Assembly: GCA_964396715.1 (NCBI GenBank)
Contig: CAYNFQ010000003.1
Location: 1 to 64,000, forward strand
Reading direction: 5' to 3'
Source of the DNA: CAYNFQ01 sp964396715
GTDB taxonomy: Bacteria > Patescibacteriota > Microgenomatia > Daviesbacterales > UBA10151
Length of the DNA: 64,000 nt
Every line of letters starts with the position of its first letter. The first letter of the stretch is position 1. Both the position numbers and the translations under genes were made by a program. Below, piece by piece: positions 1 to 9,254 of this stretch. Under the pieces are notes generated by a model. That model did not search any database. It saw only the letters and a program-made list of their open reading frames with translations, and was not told the origin of the DNA.

Positions 1-88
1 CGTAATATCAAGAAGAAACATTAGTTATACCAACACTAAATGCTATTTAGCCCAAAAAGGAAAGCTTTGCTGACTAGCTTCCTCGACA

Positions 89-1057
89 TTAAACTTTTCT
101 TTCCTCAATTATCTCAGCTACTATAATCTGCCCAACAACAGCCAGCGGTACAGCCAGCAGTGCTCCGGCAAAACCCAACAGTTTTGATCCGATAGCAATT
201 GCCAAAATCACCACCAAGGGATTAAGCCCAACCGCCCGTTTCATAACCTGAGGTACGATTAAATGATTCTCCAATTGTTGAATCACAAAGTATATCGCTG
301 CCACTCCCAGCCCTAAAAAGGGAGAAATGGCAACAGCAATCAATATTGCAGGAATAGCAGCAATAATCGGCCCCATCACAGGTATAACCTCCAGTACTCC
401 TGCTATCAGTGATAACGGTAGCGCATAGGGAATATTTAAAACAGTTAAGCCCATATAAGATAACAACCCAATAATTACACTTAACACTAATTGTCCTCTT
501 AGCCAACCGCCCAATTTATCCTCAATCTTCATTATCAGCCCCTTAACTCTCCCTTCTCTTCCTATAAAAAGTGCGGACAACCGATGTTCTAAATTATCAC
601 GTTCCAATAAAAGATAAAATGTCATAACCAAAAGAAATATAATGGCAAGCAGGTTATCAAATACAGCCAAGGTGATGGCAAAAATATTTTTAGAAAGATT
701 GGTCAGTTCTGACTGAAAAACAGATTTTTCAATATTGGCAGCATTCAAAATTTGCCCTGAAAGTTGAGGCAGGGTTACCACAAGCCTGCTGCTTTCTTCA
801 ATCAGTGGCTGTAAAATCGCGGTAATTGCTCCGGCACTAATCCCTATAATAATAATATAGGTTAGGGCAATGCTTAAGGCTTTAGGTATTTTTAATCCAA
901 CAAAAAAATTAACCAAAGGAGTTAAAGCGGACATTAAAATTATGGCCACAAATAAAATGACCAGCAAATCGCGAATCAGGTAGGTTACCCAAAGAGCTAG
1001 TATAAATACTACAATAAAAATGACAGTTTTATGAGAAATATCAATCTTTTGTGACAT
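89..1057 (-). CDS. AI-2E family transporter (PerM-like permease)
   Basis: This 322-residue polytopic membrane protein has hydrophobic segments near residues 12-31, 36-52 and 55-80. A soluble amphipathic stretch follows (about 85-125), and then several more helices run to the C-terminus. That layout and the conserved C-terminal block around GLNPLVVILAI match the AI-2E/PerM family (PF01594), whose members export small molecules or act as antiporters; the substrate here cannot be told. It starts 7 bp after miaA ends on the same strand, so the two are probably cotranscribed. Family assignment is firm, function loose. Confidence 0.85.
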   Translation of the reverse strand: MSQKIDISHKTVIFIVVFILALWVTYLIRDLLVILFVAIILMSALTPLVNFFVGLKIPKALSIALTYIIIIGISAGAITAILQPLIEESSRLVVTLPQLSGQILNAANIEKSVFQSELTNLSKNIFAITLAVFDNLLAIIFLLVMTFYLLLERDNLEHRLSALFIGREGRVKGLIMKIEDKLGGWLRGQLVLSVIIGLLSYMGLTVLNIPYALPLSLIAGVLEVIPVMGPIIAAIPAILIAVAISPFLGLGVAAIYFVIQQLENHLIVPQVMKRAVGLNPLVVILAIAIGSKLLGFAGALLAVPLAVVGQIIVAEIIEERKV

Positions 1058-1064
1058 CTTATGA

Positions 1065-2030
1065 TTAATGATACCATCTAGTGACTAAATTTTCCAATTT
1101 TTTGGGATAGTTTTTACTGATAATATCAAACCAAACTACATTTTTCTCTTTGTTAAACCAGGTTAACTGCCTCCTCACAAAACCATGAATTTTGTTTTGC
1201 ACAATCTTTATTAATCCCCAATCTCCCTCAATCTCCCTAATTGCCCCTGAAAGATAATCAGCCAAAACCCCATATTCCAATCCCAGCTGTTTCATTCTTG
1301 CGTAAGTTAATCCACTTTCGTGCAATCTTTTTGCCTCCTCAATCATACCTTGATTAATTCTGCTTACTACTCTCTCATCCACTCTCTCGTAAAGTATATC
1401 CCTGGGTGCAGTTAAGCCAATCCTAAGTACGTCATTGCAAGAAACGAAGTGACGTGGCAATCTTGATCTTGGATCAATGTGATCTAGTGAGAGTTCTATT
1501 GCCCTCACTAACCTTCTTGAGTTTTGTCTATCAGAATCATTCATTTTTTGCCATCTTTCAAAAGATAGATTTTTTAGCTTTTCTTGTAACTGATCAACAG
1601 TTAATTTATTAAGTTGTTTTCTTAATTTTTTATCAACTGGAATTGCTAAATTAGGTAAACCCTCGAGTAAAGCTTTAAGATATAATCCAGTCCCTCCAAC
1701 TACTATTGGCAACTTCCCTCTCTCCTTAATATCCCCAATTACCCTATCTGCATCTTTGACATAATCATAAACTGTATATTGCTTATTTGGATCTGCCACA
1801 TCATACATCCAGATTTTTACCCCATCTACCTCCCAGTAATTTTTGTGTTTTGAAAAATTTGAAATTTGAAATTTGAAATTTGAAATTTTCCCTGTGCCAA
1901 TATCCAAACCCGCATAAACCTGCCTTGAATCTACCGAAACAAGTTCACCCGCAAACTGCCTTGCCAGTTGAAGGGCCAAATCAGTCTTCCCAGTTGCAGT
2001 CGGACCTAAAATAACTAATACTTTATTCAT
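1065..2030 (-). CDS. miaA: tRNA dimethylallyltransferase MiaA
   Basis: MiaA transfers a dimethylallyl group to N6 of A37 in tRNAs reading U-starting codons. The P-loop GPTATGKT is at residues 9-16, followed by the SVDSRQVY substrate loop and GGTGLYLKALLEG near residue 112. At 321 residues the length is normal. Oddly, residues 49-62 (around KISNFKFQISNF) are encoded by a perfect AT-rich heptamer array, so a repeat has been inserted in frame in an otherwise conserved region. The gene diverges from the glycosyltransferase gene at 2057. Confidence 0.95.
   Translation of the reverse strand: MNKVLVILGPTATGKTDLALQLARQFAGELVSVDSRQVYAGLDIGTGKISNFKFQISNFSKHKNYWEVDGVKIWMYDVADPNKQYTVYDYVKDADRVIGDIKERGKLPIVVGGTGLYLKALLEGLPNLAIPVDKKLRKQLNKLTVDQLQEKLKNLSFERWQKMNDSDRQNSRRLVRAIELSLDHIDPRSRLPRHFVSCNDVLRIGLTAPRDILYERVDERVVSRINQGMIEEAKRLHESGLTYARMKQLGLEYGVLADYLSGAIREIEGDWGLIKIVQNKIHGFVRRQLTWFNKEKNVVWFDIISKNYPKKLENLVTRWYH
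1855..1888. repeat. Heptamer tandem repeat inside miaA
   Basis: About 4.5 copies of a 7-bp unit (GAAATTT) lie inside the miaA reading frame. Three units make 21 bp, so translation gives a seven-residue periodic peptide. The same kind of heptamer array recurs at gene borders across the window. Confidence 0.9.
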
Positions 2031-2056
2031 ACTGTTGTTTATAATAAAACTTATTC

Positions 2057-3247
2057 ATGAAAAAAGTTATTATATTGTTCTTTTACATTTTAGGGGTCTC
2101 CTTACTTTTTTACTATGATTTCTTTACACCTCCCCAACAAGAACAATTTGTTAAACTTGCTGCTTCTTTCTTACAGGGCAAACTTTATTTTCTATCACCC
2201 ACTTTTGATGCTGCCATAAATAGCGGTCATTACTACTGGCCATTGGGTCCCTTTCCTGCCATTCTTCTTATGCCCTTTGTTTATATATTTGGCGATCATA
2301 TGAGGCAGGGGTATTTATTATTTTTTTTAAATATCCTAAATGCTTTTTTACTTTTTAGAATTGCCAAAAAGTTAAGTGGTAATTTTGTAAATTCACTTAT
2401 AGTAAGCTTTGCTGTTTCATTTTCTACTGCATATTTAGGAATAGCCTTAATACCATGGTCCTGGTATTATGCACAAACTGTTGGTTTTACATTAACCCTT
2501 TTAGCTCTAGAGGCTTATTTTTTTAACAGGTCATATCTTTTGATAGGCAGTTATATTGCCCTGGCTTTTTCAACCAGAGTATCCTTAATTTTTACAGCAG
2601 TATTTTTCATACTTAATTTATTCTATTCAGAATCATCTATGAAGCTGAAATTTAGAAAACTATCAATACTAATTATACCAATAATAATTTCTATTATGGT
2701 GTTAGGATTTTATAACTATGCAAGATTTGGAAATCCTTGGGAAACTGGTTATTCCAAACAGTCGCTGGATGGACCTGTTGGAGCCGGTAGAATTTTTGGG
2801 CTCTGGAACATTAAACATATCCCTACAAATCTTTACTCTATGTTTTTGAAAATGCCCGATCCCCTCTTTATCCCTAGAACAAATATAATGCAATTTCCAT
2901 ATTTAAAAGCGGACGGCTCAGGAATAAGTATTTTATTTACATCTCCTATCTTTTTTTGGATTTTATTTAGTAACTGGAAAGACAAAAAAGTTAAATTCGC
3001 CGGCATTACAGCTTTGATTATGATGTTTGCTCTTTGGGGTAGTTTTAGCAATGGATCCTGGCAATATGGTTATCGGTATGCTATCGATTCTTATCCTTTT
3101 GCTTCTATAATATTAATATATTCATTTAAAAAGGATGTTTCATATAAATTCCTGACCATAGCTATAGTGGCATTTCTGATTAATCTATATTTCATCAACA
3201 CTATTTTCTATCCATCAATAATGCCCATTTTAGATTATTTTAAATGA
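2057..3247 (+). CDS. Multi-pass membrane protein, probable GT-C glycosyltransferase
   Basis: This 396-residue protein has about ten hydrophobic segments and a short N-terminal helix followed by an extracytoplasmic loop (residues 25-60). The architecture resembles GT-C lipid-linked-sugar glycosyltransferases, but I see no diagnostic acidic motif in the first loop. It overlaps the start of the next membrane glycosyltransferase gene by 4 bp (ATGA), so the three genes 2057-5692 form an operon, perhaps for cell-surface glycan or protein mannosylation. A TATAAT box lies at 2040-2045, between this gene and divergent miaA. Function is inferred from context. Confidence 0.6.
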   Translation: MKKVIILFFYILGVSLLFYYDFFTPPQQEQFVKLAASFLQGKLYFLSPTFDAAINSGHYYWPLGPFPAILLMPFVYIFGDHMRQGYLLFFLNILNAFLLFRIAKKLSGNFVNSLIVSFAVSFSTAYLGIALIPWSWYYAQTVGFTLTLLALEAYFFNRSYLLIGSYIALAFSTRVSLIFTAVFFILNLFYSESSMKLKFRKLSILIIPIIISIMVLGFYNYARFGNPWETGYSKQSLDGPVGAGRIFGLWNIKHIPTNLYSMFLKMPDPLFIPRTNIMQFPYLKADGSGISILFTSPIFFWILFSNWKDKKVKFAGITALIMMFALWGSFSNGSWQYGYRYAIDSYPFASIILIYSFKKDVSYKFLTIAIVAFLINLYFINTIFYPSIMPILDYFK

Positions 3248-4485
3248 AAACTCTTAGAGATCGTTTGTTAATTTTATCTCTGGTTTTACTTGCGGTTAGA
3301 TTAACAATATCACAACTGCCATCATTTGAGTTTGATGAAAGTGCTTATCGTTTTTGGACCCAGCGATTAGTAGAAAATGGCCTTTCTCGCTTTTATTCAA
3401 ATGATGTTTTTACAAATAATCCGCTTGGGATTTTTTATTTCTTTTGGTTAATTGGTTGGGTTAAAGAAATCATCTTTCCTCAAATTAATTACCTATCTTC
3501 TAATTTTGACTTTTTCTTAAAAATTCCTGCAAACATAGCTGATATTCTTTCTGGAGTTATAATTTATTTATTAATCAGAAAACAGGTAACTCAGAAATGG
3601 GCATTATTAGGGATACTTGCATATGTTTTAAATCCTGCCATATTTTTCAACTCTTCTATCTGGGGGCAATATGATGGATTATCTACTTTATTTTTACTAC
3701 TTGCTACATATGCCATTCTGATAAAAAAAATGCCTGAATTATCAACCTGTTTTATGGCAGTTGCTTGGATCATTAAACCCCAAGCAATTGCTTTCATACC
3801 AGTATTGGCTTTAACAATTTTTACACATTCAAAACCTTTCAGGTATTTAACTTCGGTTATTTCTTTTTTTATCATATCTATACTTCTATATTTTCCTTTC
3901 TTTCCCCAAAATCCTATATTTGGATTATTTTATGTCAATACAAATTCAGCCTCTCTTTTTAACTGCACAACCTGTTTTGCTTTCAACTTCTGGCAATTAT
4001 TCGGAAACTGGAAAAACGATCTGGGAACTTTTTTAAATATTCCATTTATAGTATGGGGGATTATTCTTTATGCAGCCAGCTTAATGATTATTCTGTTAAG
4101 AAAGCCTTTGTTTATAAAATTTCAACCTCCTGATTTCTACTTAACTTCAACCATTTCTATTTTAGCCTTTTTTACTTTCCTAACCCGTATGCACGAGCGT
4201 TATCTTTTTCCTGTTTTTGCTTTTTTACTTATAGCAGCTTTAATAAAAAATTCAGTAAAACTTAAGATTATCTATCTAATACTTTCTATAATTCACTTTG
4301 TTAATCTTTGGTACGTTTATTATTACTATAATTATGTCTATCCAGATCCTCAATTTTCATCTTTTATAATTTACAAATTCTTAAATGCAAATTATAATTT
4401 GTTTACTTTATTTAATTTAATAATTTTTGCGATTCTAATCTTGATCTATTTCAAATCTAGTTATACAAAGGAAAGTCGTGTATAG
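3244..4485 (+). CDS. GT-C family membrane glycosyltransferase
   Basis: This 413-residue integral membrane protein has about ten helices. The first extracytoplasmic loop carries an acidic FEFDESAYRFW motif (around residue 30), as in GT-C enzymes that use polyprenyl-phosphate sugars. A WGQYDGLSTLFLL segment near residue 140 resembles the WGQYD block of PIG-M/GT87-like mannosyltransferases. It is the middle gene of a three-gene operon, overlapping both neighbours. The sugar donor and acceptor are unknown. Confidence 0.75.
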   Translation: MKTLRDRLLILSLVLLAVRLTISQLPSFEFDESAYRFWTQRLVENGLSRFYSNDVFTNNPLGIFYFFWLIGWVKEIIFPQINYLSSNFDFFLKIPANIADILSGVIIYLLIRKQVTQKWALLGILAYVLNPAIFFNSSIWGQYDGLSTLFLLLATYAILIKKMPELSTCFMAVAWIIKPQAIAFIPVLALTIFTHSKPFRYLTSVISFFIISILLYFPFFPQNPIFGLFYVNTNSASLFNCTTCFAFNFWQLFGNWKNDLGTFLNIPFIVWGIILYAASLMIILLRKPLFIKFQPPDFYLTSTISILAFFTFLTRMHERYLFPVFAFLLIAALIKNSVKLKIIYLILSIIHFVNLWYVYYYYNYVYPDPQFSSFIIYKFLNANYNLFTLFNLIIFAILILIYFKSSYTKESRV

Positions 4486-5692
4486 AAAATTTCTTAAACC
4501 AAGAACTATTTTCATTGTTATTATTATTTTCGCTGCTTTCTTTAGACTTTACAGGCTTGATTACCCTAATAAATATATCTTTGATGAGGTTTATCATGCA
4601 TATACTGCCAAAGAGTATTTAAAAGGCAATAAAGAGGCCTGGAGTCCATGGGGAAAATCTACTGAAGAGGGAACTGCTTTTGAATGGCTGCATCCTCCTG
4701 TCTCCAAAGAGATCATGACAGCTTCTATGTTTATACTGAAAAATACGGATGCCTGGGCTTGGCGGTTACCCGGCGCACTGCTGGGCATTTTATCGGTAAT
4801 TTTGGTTTATAAACTGGCGTCACTGCTTTTTAAAAATGCAGCAGCAGCGATTTTTTCGGCGCTAATTTTTTCGATTGACGGGCTTAACTTTGTCCAATCC
4901 AGAATTGGCATGAATGATATATATCTTGTCACTTTCATTTTAGCAAGTGTTATTTTTTTCGTCCGAAAAAATTATCTGCTGTCAGCCATTTTTACGGGAA
5001 TTGCCATATCTACTAAATGGCCCGGGGTTTTTCTGATGCTTATATATTTTCCAATCCTTATTGATCAACGCCAATTCAAAAATCTTATTTTTTTTGTCTT
5101 AATTCTTCCGGCTATTTATCTTTTAAGCTATACTCCATACTTTTTAATTGGCTATACATGGAGTGATTTTATCCAGTTGCATAAACAAATATGGTGGTAC
5201 CAGACTCATCTTAAGGCAACTCATGATTATGCTTCTCCCTGGTGGTCATGGCCGCTGAATTTATACCCTATCTGGTATTTTGTTGACTATATCGGGGAGT
5301 CTGTTGCCAATATTTTTGCCTCGGGAAATCCGGCAGTTTTTTTAATCGGCATCGGATCATTACTGCTAACACTTATTGAGGGCTTAAGAAAAAAATTAAA
5401 ACATCTTTTACTAATAGTTGCACTATTTCTCGTTTTTTGGCTTCCCTGGGCCATATCCCCCAGGATTATGTTTTTATACCACTTTTCCCCATCAGTTCCT
5501 TTTCTTTGCCTGGCAATCGGATACCAGCTTAATACCTTGATAAATAAAGGTAGGAGAAAAACAGCAATTTTGCTTTTGGCTCTTATGATTTTTTCATTCG
5601 CATTGCTGTTTCCTTTTTTAACAGGTATCCCTTTGTCCAAAAATTTAACCAACCTTTTCTTTTTTACAAATTTGGCAAAAAATCCTTTTTAA
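4478..5692 (+). CDS. PMT-family (GT39-like) glycosyltransferase
   Basis: This 404-residue polytopic protein is related to dolichyl-phosphate-mannose protein mannosyltransferases. The first loop has FDEVYHAYTAKEYL (about residues 36-49) with the catalytic-type acidic residue, and the second has EWLHPPVSKEIM, both typical of the family. The reading frame opens with GTG at 4478, which overlaps the end of the upstream gene by 8 bp and supports translational coupling. It probably glycosylates exported proteins or an envelope lipid at the outer face of the membrane. Confidence 0.85.
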   Translation: MYRKFLKPRTIFIVIIIFAAFFRLYRLDYPNKYIFDEVYHAYTAKEYLKGNKEAWSPWGKSTEEGTAFEWLHPPVSKEIMTASMFILKNTDAWAWRLPGALLGILSVILVYKLASLLFKNAAAAIFSALIFSIDGLNFVQSRIGMNDIYLVTFILASVIFFVRKNYLLSAIFTGIAISTKWPGVFLMLIYFPILIDQRQFKNLIFFVLILPAIYLLSYTPYFLIGYTWSDFIQLHKQIWWYQTHLKATHDYASPWWSWPLNLYPIWYFVDYIGESVANIFASGNPAVFLIGIGSLLLTLIEGLRKKLKHLLLIVALFLVFWLPWAISPRIMFLYHFSPSVPFLCLAIGYQLNTLINKGRRKTAILLLALMIFSFALLFPFLTGIPLSKNLTNLFFFTNLAKNPF

Positions 5693-5695
5693 CTG

Positions 5696-6001
5696 CTATT
5701 CACTTTTCCCGAAAATCCAGGGAGTTAACGATTTAATCTTCTTTGCTTTGGGGTATTTTTCCACCATCCTGGCAACTCTTACAACTGTATCTGTACCCAC
5801 TTTAATCCTCTCTGCAATTTTGCGGATAGATAATCCCTCTTCCAGAAGATTCATAATTTGATACCGATTTTTTAACATCCGCCATTCAGAAGGAGTTAAT
5901 AACTCTCTTAAAGTATCATTTGGTATTTGGATGTTTTTATCTTGCCTGCCGGCCTGCCTGACGGCAGTCAGGGCAGGCAGGTCTTTTTTAGGTTTACTCA
6001 T
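5696..6001 (-). CDS. TrpR-like (YerC/YecD-type) helix-turn-helix regulator
   Basis: The C-terminal two thirds (LLTPSEWRMLKNRYQIMNLL, then the helix-turn-helix LSIRKIAERIKVGTDTVVRV) match the Trp-repressor superfamily. I place the start at the ATG at 6001 (MSKPKKD); the longer frame needs a TTG. Residues 10-20 (around TAVRQAGRQ) are encoded by a GC-rich palindromic repeat that also occurs near rpsM and in rpsQ, so the N-terminus has been altered by a repeat. No trp genes are nearby; the target is unknown. Confidence 0.8.
   Translation of the reverse strand: MSKPKKDLPALTAVRQAGRQDKNIQIPNDTLRELLTPSEWRMLKNRYQIMNLLEEGLSIRKIAERIKVGTDTVVRVARMVEKYPKAKKIKSLTPWIFGKSE
5941..5985. repeat. GC-rich palindromic repeat, copy 1
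   Basis: This is a degenerate nested palindrome built from CCTGCC and GGCAGG blocks inside the TrpR-like gene. Related 16-22 bp palindromes occur at 27990-28010 and 36309-36330. The GC content is far above that of the surrounding DNA. Confidence 0.8.
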
Positions 6002-6033
6002 GTATCCATACAATCATATAATAATACCAGTGT

Positions 6034-6039
6034 TATAAT
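6034..6039 (+). promoter_or_regulatory. -10 box, gene at 6049
   Basis: A TATAAT hexamer ends 9 nt before the ATG at 6049, with no Shine-Dalgarno sequence between. The transcript is probably leaderless or nearly so. Confidence 0.5.
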
Positions 6040-6048
6040 CAATGTCTA

Positions 6049-6999
6049 ATGAGTAATCTTAAGGCATTCCAAATTAAGGTGGGTAGTAAAGTATTGGATT
6101 ACCGATTGGGTAAAGAATTAGATTTAGATAATATAAAATCCTTCTTCGACAAGCATTACTCTGTAAAGAAGCTCTGGTCAGGGGGAAGACATATCCTTGG
6201 CATATTAGGAAAAGAGGACAAAACATTATTCTTAAAACTTGCCACCACAGAAGGAATAAGTGCTGTCACAGAAAATGAGTATAGATGGAATGAACAGTTT
6301 AATAAATTAATATCAAGGAAAACATCAAATTTTTGGGTTCCTCAAAATAAAGATTGCGGATTATATCAGGACAAACTTTTCTATTTGATTACTGATAGAT
6401 TTAATGGGGAATTGCTTGTTAAGGAACCGGCAAAAATGAAAATACCCGGGACAATTATTAAAAATATCCTATCCATTATTGGGTTTTCAGAACTAATTCA
6501 GAAACTTAAAATTAATTTACCCAACCGGGAAGATCCAGATTACCAAAAAGTTTTCTTGAAAAAAACTGAATCATGGTATGAAGATATTCCGGATGATATT
6601 AAAGTAAAATACAAAGTTGTAGACCTTCTAAAAATTGTTGCAGCACATGTAATCAATCTTCCACAAAAACCGCGCCACGGTGATTTTACTCCCTGGCATC
6701 TTATTAAATTACAAGGCGGACAACTGGGGCTTATTGACGGAGAACACGCAAAGAAAAATGGGGTTGAGTATTATGATATTGGGTATTTTATCCAGAGAGT
6801 ATTTAGTGTCCTTCAAAATCCAACCTTAGCTGAGAAGATATTATCTCAATTAGCAAAAAGAAATTATAGTTTAGAAAAATTAGCAGTTATCTTATCTGCC
6901 AGAGCAATTGGTGGATACCTTGATGAATCATTAAAACCTACGCCAAATTATGTGTTTAGCAATAGATTTAAGGATTGGGTTATTAAATTAGTAACCTAA
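6049..6999 (+). CDS. Aminoglycoside phosphotransferase/choline kinase-fold protein
   Basis: The 316-residue protein has the Brenner motif HGDFTPWH (H210-D212) and, about 20 residues later, the metal-binding DGEH (around D230), the two catalytic hallmarks of APH/choline kinase-fold small-molecule kinases. The N-terminal lobe is divergent. The start is the second ATG after the -10 box, because the first (6042) meets a stop after three codons. The substrate is unknown; resistance should not be assumed from the fold. Confidence 0.75.
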   Translation: MSNLKAFQIKVGSKVLDYRLGKELDLDNIKSFFDKHYSVKKLWSGGRHILGILGKEDKTLFLKLATTEGISAVTENEYRWNEQFNKLISRKTSNFWVPQNKDCGLYQDKLFYLITDRFNGELLVKEPAKMKIPGTIIKNILSIIGFSELIQKLKINLPNREDPDYQKVFLKKTESWYEDIPDDIKVKYKVVDLLKIVAAHVINLPQKPRHGDFTPWHLIKLQGGQLGLIDGEHAKKNGVEYYDIGYFIQRVFSVLQNPTLAEKILSQLAKRNYSLEKLAVILSARAIGGYLDESLKPTPNYVFSNRFKDWVIKLVT

Positions 7000-7019
7000 T
7001 AGAGAACCTTAGTAAATCA

Positions 7020-7475
7020 CTATTGAAGTATCTGATCAATTGTTAATAACTCACCGAGCGAGTTAATTGTGTAATCCGGTTTTTCCAACTCACTCTCCGG
7101 CGTTTCATCAAGAAATTCCCCCTGAAGCACCCAAACCGTCCTAGCTCCGATTTTATTTCCTTCCAGAATCTCACTTTTTACCCGATCTCCAACAATTAAA
7201 CATTCTTCTGCCTTTACATTTAGTCCTTTTAAAAGATGAGTAAATTCCTTTTTATTCTCAACTGGTACAGCTTCTAGAATTCGAAAATACTTCCTTAAAT
7301 TTAAATCTCTAAACTCCTCTAATCTTGCTTCTAAATTAGAAGACCTGCTTATTAGTGCAAGTTTTAACCCTTTTTGTGCTAAAAAATTTAATACATCCAT
7401 CACTTCAGGATAAAGTTTGCTACTGTAAGGGTTATAGATGGTGCCAGCGTAATCAAAGATGACAGCCTTGATCAT
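7020..7475 (-). CDS. HAD-superfamily hydrolase with DxA motif I
   Basis: This is a 151-residue HAD phosphatase-like protein. Motif I reads FDYAGTI (nucleophile about D8), motif II is SRSS near residue 43, and motif IV GDRVKSEI is near residue 96. The second aspartate of the usual DxD is alanine, as in phosphonatase-type DWAGT. There is no large cap domain. It overlaps the HU gene upstream by 4 bp, so the two are translationally coupled. Confidence 0.8.
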   Translation of the reverse strand: MIKAVIFDYAGTIYNPYSSKLYPEVMDVLNFLAQKGLKLALISRSSNLEARLEEFRDLNLRKYFRILEAVPVENKKEFTHLLKGLNVKAEECLIVGDRVKSEILEGNKIGARTVWVLQGEFLDETPESELEKPDYTINSLGELLTIDQILQ

Positions 7476-7744
7476 TTAATAAGTCTTTTTAAAGTTTTCC
7501 CTGCTGTAAAGCCCGGGGTTTTTTTATTGGGGATTTGGATTGTTTCACCTGTTTGAGGATTTCTGCCGCGCCTTGCCGCCCTTGCTCTGATAAGAAAAGT
7601 TCCAAATCCGGTGATCACCACTTTTTCTCCGCGAACCAAACCGTCTCTGATTAAATTAAAAGTAGAATTAACCGCGTCTTGAGCGGCGCTTTTTGTTAAA
7701 TTTGCTTTCTTGGCAACTTTTACAATTAACTCGTTCTTAGTCAT
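7472..7744 (-). CDS. hup: HU-family DNA-binding protein
   Basis: This 90-residue histone-like protein has the HU signature: N-terminal helical MTKNELIVKVAKKANLTKSA, the beta-arm GFGTFLIRARAARRGRNPQT with the prolines that kink DNA, and the C-terminal FTAGKTLKRLIK. It acts as a dimer to bend and compact DNA. The start is supported by a promoter whose -10 ends 6 nt before the ATG. Confidence 0.95.
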   Translation of the reverse strand: MTKNELIVKVAKKANLTKSAAQDAVNSTFNLIRDGLVRGEKVVITGFGTFLIRARAARRGRNPQTGETIQIPNKKTPGFTAGKTLKRLIK

Positions 7745-7750
7745 GAGAGT

Positions 7751-7779
7751 AAATTACCAGAGGTTTATCCTTTTGTAAA
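7751..7779 (-). promoter_or_regulatory. Promoter of HU gene, leaderless
   Basis: Reading the minus strand, a TTTACA -35 (7774-7779), a 17-bp spacer and a TAATTT -10 (7751-7756) end 6 nt before the ATG at 7744, leaving no room for a ribosome-binding site. Confidence 0.6.
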
Positions 7780-7788
7780 GAGCCAAAA

Positions 7789-9138
7789 TCACTGTAAAGC
7801 AGTGGTGGTAGTTTCTGTTACTCTTATTTCTCTGATTGCTGTAATCCTAACAGATCCCGGCACCATCACTTCCTTGGAGATCCTCTGGGCAATATCGTGT
7901 GTCAATTTTGGCAGCTCCTCATCTGAGATCTTCTCAGGCATCACTATCACCCTGACTTCTCTGCCTGCTTGCAGGGCAAAAGCTTTTTCTATCCCTTCAA
8001 AAGAGGTGGCAATTTTTTCAATATCGGAAAGCCTCTTGATATAATCTTCAACATTTTCGTGTCTGGCTCCTGGTCTCCCGCCAGAAATAGCATCTGCTAT
8101 ATAAACTAAAACAGACTCTATAGACGAGAAAGGCTTATCTTCATGATGCTCTGCAATACAATTAACAACATTTTCTGGCATGCCGAATTTTTTGGCAACT
8201 TGAACACCTTTTTCAACATGGGTTCCTTCATCACCTTCTGTGACAACTTTTCCAATATCATGCAACAAACAACCCAGGCGTACTACATTAGCATCCGCGC
8301 CTATTTCTTTAGCCAAAGCCACACCAATGCGCAACTCCTCCAGTGTATGTTGAATCAAGTTTTGACCAAATGAAAATCTATATTTAAAACGGCCTAAAAT
8401 TTTAACTAAATCAACAGGTAAGTTATATACTCCGCCATCTGCACAAAGTTTCTCTCCTGCTTGTAACATAATCTTTTCAAAATCCTCTTTTGTTTTTGTA
8501 ACAATTTCCTCAATTCTTTGCGGTTGAATCCTGCCATCTGCAATCAGTCGCTCCAGTGCAGCTTTGGCAATCTCCCTTCTGACAGAATCAAAAGATGACA
8601 GTATCAAGGTATTGGGAATTTCATCATCCATAATTACATCAACACCGGTTGCCTGTTCAAATGTCCTGATATTTCTTCCTTCTTTGCCGATAATTCTGCC
8701 CTTAACTTCTTCATCAGGTAGATTAATCCTGGAGGTGGTAAATTCGGAAATCACATCGGTGAAACCATGAAGCATGGCATCTGCCAAAATCTCTTTGGCT
8801 TTTTCATCAGCGGAAAGTTTTAGTTCCTCTTCTGCTGCTTTGATTTTTTTGGAAATCTCTGGAGCCAAATCTTTTTCAACCTGATCAAGTAAAATTTTCT
8901 TTGCATCCTCGGCTGGCATTTTTGAAGCTTTTTCTAATTTTTCTACCAGATCTTTTCGGATTTGATCAAGTTGTTCTAACTTGTCGTCAATTAGTTTAGT
9001 TTTTTGGGCAATCTGCCTTTCTCTTTCTTCCAAAACACCTTCTCTTTTGGCAAGTTCCGCTTCGCGTTGAGAAAAATTTCCCATAGTTGGAGTGGGTGTT
9101 TGCATACCAAAATTTTTAGGACCAAATGTACGTTGCAT
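7789..9138 (-). CDS. rny: Ribonuclease Y (soluble form)
   Basis: RNase Y is an endoribonuclease that initiates mRNA decay. A coiled coil runs from about residue 24 to 110, then comes the KH domain (GRIIGKEGRNIRTFEQATGV near 147) and the HD domain with HDIGK (near 292) and HHEDK. The usual N-terminal membrane helix is missing: the protein starts with a polar MQRTFGPKNFG stretch and is 449 residues, against about 520 in Bacillus. It is therefore likely cytosolic. A TATAAA directly precedes the ATG, so a shorter start at residue 12 or 19 is possible. Confidence 0.93.
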   Translation of the reverse strand: MQRTFGPKNFGMQTPTPTMGNFSQREAELAKREGVLEERERQIAQKTKLIDDKLEQLDQIRKDLVEKLEKASKMPAEDAKKILLDQVEKDLAPEISKKIKAAEEELKLSADEKAKEILADAMLHGFTDVISEFTTSRINLPDEEVKGRIIGKEGRNIRTFEQATGVDVIMDDEIPNTLILSSFDSVRREIAKAALERLIADGRIQPQRIEEIVTKTKEDFEKIMLQAGEKLCADGGVYNLPVDLVKILGRFKYRFSFGQNLIQHTLEELRIGVALAKEIGADANVVRLGCLLHDIGKVVTEGDEGTHVEKGVQVAKKFGMPENVVNCIAEHHEDKPFSSIESVLVYIADAISGGRPGARHENVEDYIKRLSDIEKIATSFEGIEKAFALQAGREVRVIVMPEKISDEELPKLTHDIAQRISKEVMVPGSVRITAIREIRVTETTTTALQ

Positions 9139-9254
9139 TTTATAGGAGAACCAGGAAATAACTCCAAGTTAAATAGAGTTGTGAGAGGTTAAAATTGTAA
9201 GAACAGATTTCTTCATATTTTGCTCACTCTTTATCTGATCCTCTGGAAAATATT

